Shown: positions 23,130-34,261 of the stretch, piece by piece
Layout: each line of letters starts with the position of its first letter
Numbering within the stretch: the stretch's first letter is position 1
DNA from: Gymnopus androsaceus JB14
Lineage: Eukaryota > Basidiomycota > Agaricomycetes > Agaricales > Omphalotaceae
Length of the DNA stretch: 64,000 nt
Reading direction: 5' to 3'
Assembly (NCBI GenBank): GCA_009733575.1
Contig: ML769622.1
Span: 1 to 64,000 of the forward strand
Position numbers and translations under genes: made by a program
The notes under the pieces: generated by a model
Databases searched by the model: none
Seen by the model: only the letters and a program-made list of their open reading frames with translations
Told to the model about the DNA's origin: nothing

Positions 23130-25160
23130 GAGCGGACGGGCAACAACTATTGATATATCCTGCGAGCGCATACTGGCCCTTTTCTGCTTCCAGAGTCTCA
23201 GCGCCGCGGTATAAAACATTGAGCTGTGATTTTTATTTCCTTCAGGCAATACTATTTATCCCCACCCAAACCATCCATTGAAGTAACTAACAACCCGAAC
23301 CCTCAAAATATACCCTTCGCTCCTGAGTCCTCCAAAATCCTCAAAAACGGACTATGGCTAGCCTGAATTTCCTTCCTCAACCACTCGACACCATCCATAC
23401 TCTCAATTATCTCCATAATCATACCCCGCATAGGCGGAGGAAGAGCTTTATCTTGTGTCGTTTTCAAAATGCGAGACGACCTTTGAGCGCGGGTTCTGTG
23501 GTCGCGGATGGTCCGGTGGAGTTTCGGAAACGTTCATTGAGTGTGGAAGGAGTTTAGAGTTTTATTGCACTAACGAGCGTTTTTCAAGAAGTATGCTAGA
23601 AATTCATGATCGGCTGTCAACGCGCCCAATCCATCCTACCTGCAAGCCTCAAGCTCCACAGTATCGACAGTCAACACCAAGTCCGTGAAATTGAATTCAC
23701 GCGCGACCTTGATGTTGCAATCCTCTCCAAAGTTCAAACGGCATTTCATTCCGCCGTGCGGTATGCGAGGCGGGGGACCAGGAAAGTGTGGTCGGAATTG
23801 GTGGCTGCAGAAATTGGATGATGGGACATTTAATAAAATTTAGCTGGAAAGAATGAGGCACCTATGAAGGCTGGGATCACATTCGAATTGGTGAGTGTGT
23901 GTAGTCAGACGGGATCCGAGATCCCTCGAATATGAACTATAGTACTCATCTCTGATTTGGACTAGAAACTCCAGGAGGCGGTGGATACGGCACTGTGGAT
24001 GACGATGATCAGATGTATGAGGCATATAGTAACTCCGAGCCTCGAGCTCCAGCAAGTGGATCTCTCACTTAAAAAAGGAAATCCTAGAAAGAAAGTGATA
24101 TTTCCGTTTACAACGTTATAATCCTTCATTCGAGCCTCAAGGTAGAGCGTTGCAAAAAATTTTGCATACCTGTATAAAACCATTCCTCGAATTCTCCGCC
24201 CAATCCGAATCTGGAATCTCCTGATAATGCGGCATCAGATGGTGTCCGCCTGTCAGACTTCTACCCCGGGCTATGGGTGCGGTGTTTTGGCTTCGCTTGA
24301 GTAGCTGCATTATGCAAGGTCCTCCTGTCTATCCGTTACCGCACCGTATATGCACCTGTACCTACTGGCCCTCTTCTACCGCCGCCATAGGCTCCCCTTC
24401 TTTACAGCCTCTGATACAACCCTACGTGAGCTGGGGTAACTGAATATTAATCAATTGTCTCGAACCCAATGGGACTTGCCAGTGTTATTTATTATCTCTC
24501 GCAGAAGCCGTTGATTAAGGACTTAGTAAGTCTTTAGCATGTCTTCAGCATTGCTCGTGAACTGCGGCCAGCTTTGTACATGGAATCTCAGCGTTTCAGC
24601 TCTGATGGGTTCCGCATACTGATCTTGAAATGCAAATTATGTTAGTTGAGTGGCTCTAGCACCTTTCCCGAAGGCTAATGCTGGCTTCCATTACAAGTAA
24701 AATCGAAGCTATGTATTGTCGAAACCGTGCAGAGATCAGCGATTCAGCGTAGTAATCAGTCGCATCGCCAACAGTCTAGTTAAATGCGCATATATTGGCA
24801 TTTTCAGCCCAGTCTACTGCCAATTAAGTGCTATTATTCAAATCCATCACAGCCCTTCCCCGGCCTTTCCCCAGCGTAAATTCCTTTAAATTTTCCAATT
24901 TAATCCTGTGTTTTAACTCTCCGAGTCCACCCTCAAAGCGCATATATCATACGACGCGCGTCGTTCTGAAAGATGCACTAGAATTCAATGCTCAATATCT
25001 ACCAAATTTTACCATTTCTTTCGGATAGAATTACTCTGCCACTCAAATTTGTACTTGCTCAGAATAAATATAAATACCGTTAAACATTCTGGCGTTGTTC
25101 CCCAGAGTCACTGAACTTTCCTTCATTTCTCGACATCTCCACTCCCCATCTTGACGCAAA
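23130..25160. other. No gene recognised
   Basis: Short ORFs at 23354-23821 and 23840-24183 may belong to the decayed F-box locus but show no domain. The 3' end of the stretch is the promoter side of the secreted-protein gene at 25162, with CT-rich sequence near 25110-25145 before the start codon. Confidence 0.35.
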
Positions 25161-25161
25161 A

Positions 25162-25939
25162 ATGCTTAGATTTCAGTCTAAACCTCTCATTGGGCTCTGT
25201 GTGTGGATTTCAATTCGTGGTTCGTATTGTGCGACCTCAAGCTTTTCTGAATGACTCTGATGCTCGTGCTGTCGTTTCTCAACAGGAGGCTTTGCTGTAC
25301 CCACCTCCAGCGAATTCACATATGTCGGATTCGGCTCAGTTCTCCCCCTCAATACCGTTGACGCGGGCTCGGATGGGGTAGTGGCCGACACAATCATGCT
25401 TATACCAGCTGGTACTGAAAGTAGTGGCAATAGCCCTGCGACAACTTACTTGTACAGCGAGGTTGAACAAATGACCACCATTAGCACTGGAACTTCGACT
25501 ACTGCAACACTAACTATATCGGAAAGTGTGTTTGGTGAGTGAAGAAACTTTGGATCGATTTTGTATGTGGATATAAGTATGGTCTCTAACTTCTTATGTT
25601 TGACTTACAGGCACCCTCGTTGCTTCTGCTTCTGGGTTTGCTCTATCGGCGACGCTATATGACGTTGACCCGCAAGGGGACAATGTTGGCGACGAGATAT
25701 CATGCCACTATATTAATTCTGTCGATGGGGAATGTGAACAGGTCAATACGCTTTTCACTTTTGCCACCACGGGCGAAGCGATCACTGGGACTCTTCAGGA
25801 ATCTGCTCCGACGAGCTCTGGCTCTGGCTCTGGCTCCAATAACGGGGCCCTCGGAGGCGTTGAGCTCAATGGGAGGATGCTGGCGATGATAGTTACATTT
25901 ACAGCGGTTGGCGCAGGTTTTTTTACGACTCTTTTCTGA
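25162..25939 (+). CDS. Predicted secreted, GPI-anchor-like protein of unknown function
   Basis: Three exons give one open frame: 25162-25219, 25286-25534 and 25611-25939. Both introns have GT-AG ends (GTTCGT and GTGAGT donors). The product, about 211 aa, starts MLRFQSKPLIGLCVWISI (signal-peptide-like) and continues GFAVPTSSEFTYVGFG. The middle is Thr/Ser-rich (TTISTGTSTTATLTIS) with two Cys (ISCHYINSVDGEC). Near the end come a Ser-Gly run (SSGSGSGSNNGALGG) and a hydrophobic tail MLAMIVTFTAVGAGFF, the arrangement expected for GPI anchoring. It probably sits at the cell surface or in the wall. No enzymatic motif is seen. The exact first donor is my choice to keep the frame and could be a few bases off. 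Confidence 0.65.
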
Positions 25940-26550
25940 ATTTGAGTGGGTTGTAGGCGGGCCCAAGCGCTAGTACAGTTTCCAAGTCTGGTTTTTTTTT
26001 GGTTTCGATTTTTGTATGTAATGCTCACATTGGGGTTATGGTGAGCAAGCTTATGTTGGAGATAGAACCGTATCAAGCAATCGAGCCGTACGCCCTAGTT
26101 CCGTTTTTATTTTATTTAGTATATGCGCTTGATGCGCCGCTTGTTATTTTCACGCTATCTTCTTATCAGTACTGTATAATTACAACCAATAGTTCCCAGG
26201 TTTCATGCGTTACGCAGGAACTTCAAAAAAGTATAAGTTCTCTTACTATATATGGTATAGCCGGCAAAGCCGGCCGGAAAAAATTACCATAATAGGCAAG
26301 AGCGCTGAAAAATTGGCCCCGTTATGCGTTATGATTTCCAAAATGACCAAGTTCCCAGGGCCAGTGTTACGGTTACGGGAACTATTGGACGTAATTATAC
26401 AGTAGATACCAACTTATCACTTGATTAGGTATATATTGTACGGTACTTTTAAATTTATTCCCTCCGGAGTAAAGTCAATCGTTTTATTCCAACACATCAT
26501 CTCGATGATAGGGGGAAAAAGAACTCATGTACAACTCTTACTCATATATT

Positions 26551-26640
26551 GATAACTATGGGATTTGAACCCACACGGACGTTGCCCCATTAAAGCTTGT
26601 TAGCTCCGGATCCGCCTTCAGTGACTGGGCCACTTAAGTC
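26551..26640 (-). other. tRNA-like sequence, possible SINE head or tRNA pseudogene
   Basis: On the minus strand a perfect B-box-type T-loop GGTTCAAATCC (about 26562-26572) lies downstream of an A-box-like TGGCCCAGTCA (about 26622-26632). A TTTTT run follows about 30 nt beyond (26514-26518), as for RNA polymerase III. The acceptor ends (GACTTAA and AGTTATC) do not pair, so it is not a normal tRNA. Confidence 0.35.
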
Positions 26641-26749
26641 AGGTAGTGCACTATGCGGAGGTGTTGTTCTTTGCAAGATAGCTTTGACCTTTCCCGGGTA
26701 AATCTGCCCTCTCTTATGGCAATAATACTGTGCAAAAATTAATTTGCCG

Positions 26750-27190
26750 CACATGTCTATGACCCAAAGTATATGGGTTTTTAAACTAGGTTGCAAGGTT
26801 TTTTGTCACTTTCAGTACATGTGTGATACCTCAAAGTACATGTTTCCTGTCTGCAGTACATGTTTTTTGAGGTCTCCAGTCTATGTTCAAATGTGTATCA
26901 GGTTTTCTTTCAGTACATGTTACATGTGTGCCACACATGTTAAGCTACAGCCTAGGTTCTTCTTCAATATATCTTTGATTATAGCCAATTTTTGACTTGA
27001 GTACATGTCTGCATGTGCAACCCATGTTGATTAATAACCAATGTCTAACTTGAGTACATGTCCCATGGTGCAACCCATGTTAAATCATATCTCAGGTTTC
27101 ATCCCAGTATACGTCTAGATATGCAACCAATGTTCACTTAAATCCTATGTTCTAACTCAGTACATGTGGATGTATATAACCAATGTTCAA
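26750..27190 (+). repeat. Array of degenerate AGTACATGT ... CCTATGTT motifs, left block
   Basis: AGTACATGT or close variants recur every 25-70 bp, alternating with CCAATGTT, CCCATGTT or CCTATGTT. The block abuts the left end of the MULE-related element at 27195. Confidence 0.55.
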
Positions 27191-27904
27191 TTGTGGATGA
27201 TTCTACTGAACAACCCCCTTGGCTCAAGTCTTATTTAACAACCCAGTTGAGGTCACATATGGTCACACATGGTCACATTGAGGTCACAACATATAACTTT
27301 GCCTCCAAACTCAATTTTTTGTGAATGTCAGAGATTTGCTCTTGGTGCAGTATTCCAATTATTGTAGCCTTTAGGGATCTGCTCCATAACTGTAAAGTAC
27401 AGCATTACAACTTGCAGCTTACCATCTGTCATATTTAGTCATACAGATATGGCAATTTATGGCTGATAATATTAAATATCTTAGATTTAGATACCAATAT
27501 GCAATGGGTAACATTGGGGATATTTTAGTATTTGAGCTGCTAAATAGGGATCTGCACCATGACTGTGTATGGTTACAGCTGTATAAATCACGGGCACTTA
27601 TGGGTCCTTTTTTGAGGCCTTACGGGACAGTATACGGGATGACTTACAGCACCCATAAGAGCCATATACGGTGCGTTGTCCAGGCCGCTGAGGCAGGCAG
27701 TTTTTTTAATCAATTATTTTACGGCCATTTCATGCTGAATTGAGCTCACTAGGGTAGTCAAAACCATCTGCTGCTCAATACCTGAGGAGCTGTATAGAAG
27801 CCATATGTGTTACAAATGTTCTTATCTTATCAGACACATGATATTATCTCTTATCATTTTCCTTTATTTACCCTTATATATCTATATAAGTACATGCTTG
27901 TTTA

Positions 27905-29142
27905 CTCGCTATGTACGTAAGTGACCGGACATACTGCGCCGGCCAAACACAATCACTTTTTGAGCTCAAAAATTGTTGTTTTTGCATACAAAAAAATGTA
28001 ACTAAGTATCAGTATTGAGTGTGCCCACCATTAGCTTCAATTACGGCCTGTACCACCTGCGGCATGCAGTCAATAAACACGTCAAATTCATCAAACTCCA
28101 AATCTTCCTAAACCTCCAAAATCACATTGCACAGCTCGTCGTATGTCAAAGGTTGAGTCTGAAGGTCGCGAATATGCTTCTTGACAACATCCCACAAAGG
28201 CTCGATAGGGTTGAGATCTGGAGAAGAGGGTGGATGGGGAAAAAGAGGGATACCATGTTCATGGAACCATTTGACTGTGCTCTTTGCACGATGCGCGCGC
28301 GCGCCATCCTGCTGAAAAATGAAATTTGGCCTGTCCTGGATCATCAGGTCATGAAACTCGAGCAAGGCACCGTCCAGAGCCTGTTCTTGATAGTGTTCTG
28401 CATTAAAACCACCACCTTTTCCGCCAGGATATTCCAAAATGACAAGTGGGCCTCTGGCACCTTTCATGATGCATCCCCAGATCATGCAGCATACAGATGA
28501 CTGAGTGAGCTTTGGAACGCAACAATCTTCGAGTAGCTCCTCACCAGGCCGCCTGGTAACCCAAATCCGACCCTTGTTTTCGCCCAAAACCATGTACGCT
28601 TCATCGGACCAAACAACATTTTCCCAATCTTTCAAAGACATGTTTGAATGCTCCTTTGCCCATGCGAGTCGCTTTTCTTTAGTAGCGGTGCTCAAGTACG
28701 GGACCTTTTTGGCAACTCGACGATGATAACCTTGCTCTGCGAGAACATTTCTGACCAAATTCCGACTGATCTGAGGTTCATGCTTGGAACCAATTTCCTG
28801 CAGTGGTTTTCGACAATTTTGGACTGCAGTTGCCACAATATTCTCCTTATCCTCATCAGTGAGCTTCGAGGGATGTCCAGAGCAAGTGAGATTCGAAGTT
28901 GAACCAGTTTCCTGGTACTTTTTCCAAATGTCAAAGCCGGTTGATTGGGGAATATCATGCAGTTGAGCTGCTTTCGCGATGTTTCCTATGGCTTCCACTG
29001 AGCCAACAAACCAATTTTTGGTTGGAGAGTCAAGCTGACGACAAGATGTCTTATGCTTAATAGCTCGGGGCATGTAATGGTTGAGAGTAGCATGTATATT
29101 AATACAAATATGCCATGTCCAGTCACTTACGTACATAGCGAG
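27905..29142 (-). mobile_element. Tc1/mariner element, 1238 bp, flanked by TA
   Basis: Inverted ends CTCGCTATGTACGTAAGTGA... match over about 28 bp with one mismatch, and each is flanked by TA (27903-27904 and 29143-29144), the Tc1/mariner target duplication. It encodes a single DD34E transposase on the minus strand. Confidence 0.95.
28009..29073 (-). pseudogene. Tc1-type DD34E transposase with one in-frame stop
   Basis: I chose the Met at 29073 (MPRAIKHKTS); the more upstream ATG lies inside the TIR. The N-terminal paired-like helix-turn-helix region includes IGNIAKAAQLHDIPQST. The catalytic triad is complete: Asp in VVWSDEAYM, Asp in FQQDGARAH and Glu in PDLNPIEPLW, with 34 residues between the last two (DD34E). 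A TAG at 28108-28110 interrupts the frame after NVILEV; beyond it the same frame continues for 32 codons through DLEFDEFD to the family-typical end IEANGGHTQY and a TGA at 28009. The element is otherwise intact, suggesting recent arrival. Loss of the last 33 residues may or may not abolish function. Confidence 0.9.
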
Positions 29143-29694
29143 TAGATGCGCGGCTGTACTAATTAGGTTCTGTCAATCAGAGTATGATTGTTTCTGATCA
29201 TAACACATGCTAGCATGTCCATACTTGTACGATCGACCTATCATTACTTATTGTCATTTACTTGTTGTCTTTCATTGTTTCATGCATTGTTACCACACGG
29301 TTAGGGTTCATACTTTAGTATATATAGTAGTTGTAGCTGTAGCTTAGTCCTTAGCTTCAATCTCGTCAATACCTCCTAGTCCTCAATATATTCTTGTTCT
29401 CTTTTCCTCATTGTTTTTGTCTTCACCTAAGTTGGAAGTTGTGATGCCTGGTACCTTGTGTTGTGAGGAACTAGTTGCTGACAATATGGATACTTTTGGG
29501 TGTCTTACAGGATGGTTACCGCTACCCATATTATACATCCCTACTGCTCAATCTGAGTTTAATTCAGCCTTAAGCATTGCCCAAAGTCTGGAGTCTTTAT
29601 ATTTCAGATACTGCCACCAGCCCTATTTGGGAATCTGAGCAGCTTGTGTCCAACTTAAGTAAGGTGAGGCATGAGGTAGTAGCTGACTTTTTTT

Positions 29695-29730
29695 TCAAAA
29701 AAATATAAAATATAAAAAATATAAAAAATA

Positions 29731-29764
<34 letters not shown>
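29695..29764. repeat. (AAAAATAT)n and (CA)n microsatellites
   Basis: An A/T-rich run of AAAATATA units is followed directly by about 14 CA dinucleotides. Confidence 0.95.
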
Positions 29765-29768
<4 letters not shown>

Positions 29769-29935
29769 TGAAAAAAATCGCACTCAAACATGTGTGACAA
29801 AAGTGTGATGGGGTTGCCAAACTAGCCTTTGCAAAAATTTCCTTTTTTGGGAGGGTTGTTGCCAGCAAGGGGGTTGTTCAGTAGAATTATCCAATATCAG
29901 AGGTCAAAGCAGGCAAATGTCGGAGTTTTAAAATT

Positions 29936-30162
29936 GCGCTTATAAGCGGGCCCTGATTATGCGATTATGCCACTTATAACTTAGAGGTCCGCGGCAGATT
30001 ATGGAGGTTTATAAGTGGATTATGGGGGTTTATAATTGCCAATAACTCGGCCCTGCCAAATTATGGACCGGTTTTTCCATAGTAACTGCCCTGTAACCGC
30101 TTATAAACGAATCACGACCTCTCGGTTATAAGCGGGGTTTCGATTATGGGGCTTATAAGCGC
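29936..30162. mobile_element. MITE-like palindromic element with GCGCTTATAAGC ends, 227 bp
   Basis: GCGCTTATAAGC at 29936 and its inverted copy at 30151-30162 bound a stretch in which GATTATG, CTTATAA and TTATAAGCGG recur in both orientations. No coding capacity. Target duplication not evident. Confidence 0.5.
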
Positions 30163-30376
30163 TTAGGGCCGGTTAGGATCATTTTTCAAAAGTTCCAATC
30201 TGAATTCAATATAATTTCAACAGCATATACATATACACACTGGCAAGAACTATTACAAAGGTTGTGTCTCTATATTTTGTTTCAACCCAGAATTCAAGCA
30301 TCACTGGAGTGAACCAAGAATTCATGGAACTTACACAAACTCTGCACAGAACATAATAAATCACCTTTATCAATCT

Positions 30377-30768
30377 ATGAGCTTAGTAACACCAAGGCCA
30401 TCAATAGAGGGTACTGGCACAGTGATCCTGGTGACTCAGTTGGAGATGTATCAGAGGACAGTTATAGGCAAGAGGATATTACACTGTTACCAACTATGGA
30501 TGAGTTGTGGGATGATCCCTATGGTCAAAGTGATAGAGAGCTTGGGTCAGTTGAGGAAGAACAAAAGAAGGATATGGTGGTAAATGAGGATAAAGAAATT
30601 CAGCTGGCCAGGGATGTTTTACAGGACTTTGATATGACAAAGGAAGATGGTATTTGGGGTATCGATGTATACTGCCAGGCAGTAATTGTCATGAAGACAA
30701 AAATCAATATGAATCAAATACAAGTACATAGTAATACTGAACTAGCTGCAATAAAGATGTCCAACTGA
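30377..30768 (+). other. Unassigned acidic ORF
   Basis: An open frame encodes an acidic peptide (MDELWDDPYG ... EEEQKKDMVVNEDKEIQLA). It may extend upstream in a neighbouring frame from about 30230. It could be the C-terminus of a DNA-transposon protein, but no catalytic motif is seen and I do not assign it. Confidence 0.25.
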
Positions 30769-30779
30769 GTATATGGAAT

Positions 30780-31120
30780 TTGAAGAAGTATTTTTGTTAA
30801 GGCCTAAACATAGGCTGGGAACTTGCATAGGTTGCAGTACAAGATGTACTGAGCTTACACATGAGCTGAGATATTAGACATATATTGGGAGTAAACATAG
30901 CTTGTGGTGAGTCGGACATGTACAGGGAAGTAAACATAGGTTGGGGACTTGTAACATGTACTGAGATTAAACATAGGTTCTACAAAGTTATGTGCTGTGA
31001 AATGGCATGTAGTAGGTTCAGAAATAGGTTGGAGATAAACATATATATGAGGAAGCCTCAAGGTGTACTCAAAATTTATGGTAGGTTGGTATGAAATATG
31101 TATATCTGAAGGTCCATGTA
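30780..31120 (-). repeat. Array of AGTACATGT ... CCTATGTT motifs, right block, inverted relative to the left block
   Basis: Repeated AAACATAGGTT and ACATGTACT are the reverse complement of the motifs at 26.75-27.19 kb. Confidence 0.5.
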
Positions 31121-31293
31121 CTTTAGTGGATTTTTTGCACATTATTATTGCCAAACTCTCTCCCTCTTCCGATCCTCCCCTGACTCACTCACCTGGTAAC
31201 GATTTGCCCAATTCTACCTTCACGCACATACTCCATAACTTAGTGTCATTCTCAAATGTCTCAGGCACATCATACAAATTTATCAAACTATTA

Positions 31294-31458
31294 CAGCTGT
31301 TCCAAAAAACCTAGGCCACTTCATAATTTTGCTGCAGTGACGCAAGCAATTCAATTCTGCTGGGGCTTGTGGGCGATTGAATCAAACAGAGTAGCAACTG
31401 AATAGGGAGCTGTATGTAAACAATTTTTTGAAGTGGCCTAGGTTTTTTGGAACAGCTG
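31294..31458. mobile_element. Mariner-type MITE, 165 bp, flanked by TA
   Basis: The terminal inverted repeats begin CAGCTGTTCCAAAAAACC and match for about 30 bp (through TAGGCCACTTCA). Each end is flanked by TA (31292-31293 and 31459-31460). It encodes no protein. The near-perfect TIRs suggest a young insertion. Confidence 0.9.
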
Positions 31459-31594
31459 TAAATCCCGATGCAGAATTAAGCAGTACATGCATTCAGTAGA
31501 TATACAAGTTATGTGCAGATGTGTACAATAAAAACAGTATACAGAGTTTCGCTAGAGAGTCGCATAGGTGGCGTACTAAGTTCGAATCGTAAGT

Positions 31595-32944
31595 TCAAAT
31601 GAATATCTCGTTACATGACTTCAAAACTGGGTAAGTAGGCGAGCAGCCTGTCGTAAAAGCGCGATGCAGAGTTTCGAGTTCAGAAACCGGCAACACAGGA
31701 TCTGTGTGGAGGGAAGTCTGAGCAAAGGACTGTGCATCGGACCAGGTAGCCATCATCACAGATTTGAATTTGCTAATGACTGCTGCTCTACTTCGGGGGA
31801 GAGGACGAGCGAGGCATGAATTGTGGTCAAAGAGCGGAGTACTTGACCTAGTGCTCTTCGCAGCTTCCTTCGCCATTCTGTCTGCCTGTTTGTTTCCTTC
31901 GATGCCTTCATGGCCTGGAACCCATTGAATACGGAGCTGGAAGCGACGTCCTTTCTCCTTCATTAGCGTTTGAATTTTTATGCGAATTTCCTCCACCAAG
32001 TATCTGCCCGACTCAATGGCCTTATCTCCTGCAGCAGCTCGAATGGCCTCTTGGCTGTCGAGAAGGATGCAAGCACTAGATGTGCAAGATGGCAATGCTC
32101 GAATAATATCCACAGAGAGGAGAATTCCAACCAGTTCAGACTCAAACACGGTGTGCTCAGAATCAGAACCAAGATGGATTTGACGACGTTGAACCTTCCC
32201 TTCCGGCACGACTGCCCACGCCGCCGCCCCGATGTTACCCTTCAAACCTGAGCCGTCTGAGAACACCTTCAGTGTTTCAGGACCGACAAGGCGCTCCTGC
32301 TCCCGAGCACATTCCCTCGGTTCTGAAATTGTAAACGAGACTCCTGCGGGAAGGTAAGGGAGAGGATCGGAAGAAATGGTCTCCATAGGACTACGCAGTG
32401 ATGGGAATGCGGAGAATAGATTGTAGAGAGGGGAATGGCGGTATCTCCGAGTGCGTTGGCGGCAGCGCTGGATGATGGGGAAAAGGGGATGAGACGACGG
32501 GAGAGTACATAGGTTGGCGGCAAGTTTAAATGCGGAAATGTTGAGGCGGAGAGTAGATGGAATGTGGTTGACATGTGCATTACGCATGGACGAGGACAAG
32601 CAACGGAGCCGTCCGACCACCACTCGAGTTGCTAGTCGTCGGGGATTTTCGATACGATTTCCTAGTGTGGCTAGCGAGCTCGACCACCTATTAACACCTG
32701 GACAAATAGTATTATATTGTATACCATGCTTCATTCTCTGGGAAAGACCTAAACAAAGACGCTGGATGTAACATTGAGAATTAGGCATCCTGCTACCGAG
32801 CTGAATGGGAGAAATGTTCCAACGAGAGAGGACTCGGAAAGATATGGAATAGAGTTTATCTTCATAAGAGGACAATGGCAAGGAGTCAAAGCTGGAGGTG
32901 GCCCAGCGATGAAGGCCACATAGACCTTGCTTTGATCGGCACAA
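31595..32944 (-). pseudogene. Non-LTR retrotransposon ORF2 C-terminus with RNase H, 5'-truncated
   Basis: The frame encodes the C-terminal part of a LINE polyprotein. The RNase H1 motifs are in order: Asp in LKVFSDGSGLKG (about 32250), Glu in VFESELVGILL, Asp in ACILLDSQEAI, then WVPGHEGIEGNKQADRMA (about 31900). Upstream sequence (PRRLATRVVVGRL ... SSHPLFPI) is the linker between RT and RNase H of such elements, but the RT domain itself is absent, consistent with 5' truncation on insertion. RNase H-bearing LINEs of the Tad/I groups are common in fungi. The ORF stops at 31595; no poly-A tail is obvious. Confidence 0.85.
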
Positions 32945-33243
32945 CGCGTTCGTTGCGTAGACCGCAGTAGGCTTGCTTTGATCGGCCCAAGTACTTATAC
33001 CATTCTGATCTTGAACGACTGACGAGGTAATAACCCATATCTATACAATAAATTGTCGACAAACGAATCAAGACGAGTAGCCGTGACCTACTGTAGTAGA
33101 TATACAAGACGATGTACAATCAACAGTACACAAAGTTTCTGGGATTTCGCCAATGAGGCGAAAAGGTGGAAGGAAAGCCTTTCGTATTCCAAGTGTCTAT
33201 TAGCAATTGAGAGTGTGAGCTCGCATCGAAAAAACTGGAGCAT

Positions 33244-33717
33244 CTATTCGCTGAACTGACCTACTCGGCGAACTTCGACAATGCAAGATAATGGTATCCC
33301 ATGAACGAAGACGTATTCCTCTGGATCTCGCCAATGACAGGGTATATCCACCCCAAGCGTTCCTGCCACTGAGCACATATTGCAAGCCACCACAGGCTCG
33401 GTCTGGACTCCAATGGCAGCTCCGAAGACAATTTCGGCGATGTAAACTGTAGCGCTGGGATCATTCTTCTTCAACACTGCTGCGATGCGTTTCGATTTCG
33501 CTTCGGTAGACGCGGAGATCAGAGGAGATGCAAAGTGTGTATTGTGCCAGTCCAAGTGGTTTATTATGATCTCCCGAGCCTTTTTCGGATTCGCTGTAGG
33601 ATCAAAGGGCGTTCCTGCTCCTCGAGCTACAAAGCCTCTGCGTTCATTAAACACAGCACCAGAATGCGTTGAATATGCTCGAAACAGATGTATAGGCATC
33701 CGACTTCTTAGCAGCAT
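33244..33717 (-). CDS. Hypothetical protein, resembles fungal DUF7587-type (ADP-ribosyltransferase-like fold) proteins
   Basis: The open frame starts MLLRSRMPIHLFRAYS, or at the inner Met 18 bp later. It contains FRAYSTHSGAVFNERRGFVAR, then NHLDWHNTHFASPLISASTE and ATVYIAEIVFGAAIG. The sequence of an Arg-x-Tyr strand, GFVA, HLDW, (P)(F/L)IS(A/V)STE resembles the fungal DUF7587 domain, whose fold recalls ADP-ribosyltransferases. The match is from memory and tentative, and catalytic activity cannot be claimed. A GT donor lies at VRRV|GTCAGT (about 33264), so a short 3' exon may follow around 33120-33150. It lies between the LINE remnant and the Syn8 gene. Confidence 0.45.
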   Translation of the reverse strand: MLLRSRMPIHLFRAYSTHSGAVFNERRGFVARGAGTPFDPTANPKKAREIIINHLDWHNTHFASPLISASTEAKSKRIAAVLKKNDPSATVYIAEIVFGAAIGVQTEPVVACNMCSVAGTLGVDIPCHWRDPEEYVFVHGIPLSCIVEVRRVGQFSE

Positions 33718-34261
33718 GGAAAGATACGACGATGGATAGAATGAGGGTTTTCTACATCCTGTATGCGTTCATCACACATACTTATACTCAGATACGTAGC
33801 CATTCGTATCATAAGGGACTTGAACTATGGACCTGCAGATGTATTGTTAGCCAAAAAGAAGGAAGCTAAAAAGATAGAGACGCACCGAAAATGTGTAGCC
33901 GCATGACTGATGGGAATGGTCCTGCATACTTATCTACCTTTCCTGAATGTTTACTGCGAGAAATAGCTATCAGTTGGATATAGGTCCTGCGACTGCGGCA
34001 AGTTCATAAACGTCGTCTGATCGCTGTTAGATTTGCACCTCGAGTGATTACCTCTGCCTTGAGGTTTCCATTTCGAGACGGGGATACCAAACCGAAATAT
34101 TGGATAACATGTATTAGTGTATGAGATCATACAATAGAAATTCCACCATAAAAAACTAAAGAGCAATGTAAGGAAGAAAAAGACACAAAGCAGGAACTCG
34201 GAAGTAGGCGGTACACTACCTGGTAAGTAAAAGCTCAACAGCACAGTGTGAACCGTCCCTT

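Larger units (their letters stand above)
27195..29892. mobile_element. MULE-1-related non-autonomous element, 2.7 kb including a nested Tc1 element
   Basis: The left end GGATGATTCTACTGAACAAC and the inverted right end (GTTCAGTAGAATTATCC) are close relatives of the MULE-1 TIR. The inner TIR continues CCCCCTTGGCTC on the left and CCCCCTTGCTGG on the right. There is no transposase of its own. Removing the Tc1 element leaves about 1.46 kb. No clear target-site duplication was found. ORFs at 27459-27743 and 29411-29638 are unassigned. Confidence 0.7.

Noticed and set aside
29736..29764. CA-repeat considered as a CRISPR-like or telomere-like array
   Set aside because: It is a plain dinucleotide microsatellite; CRISPR arrays are not expected in a fungal nuclear genome and none is seen.
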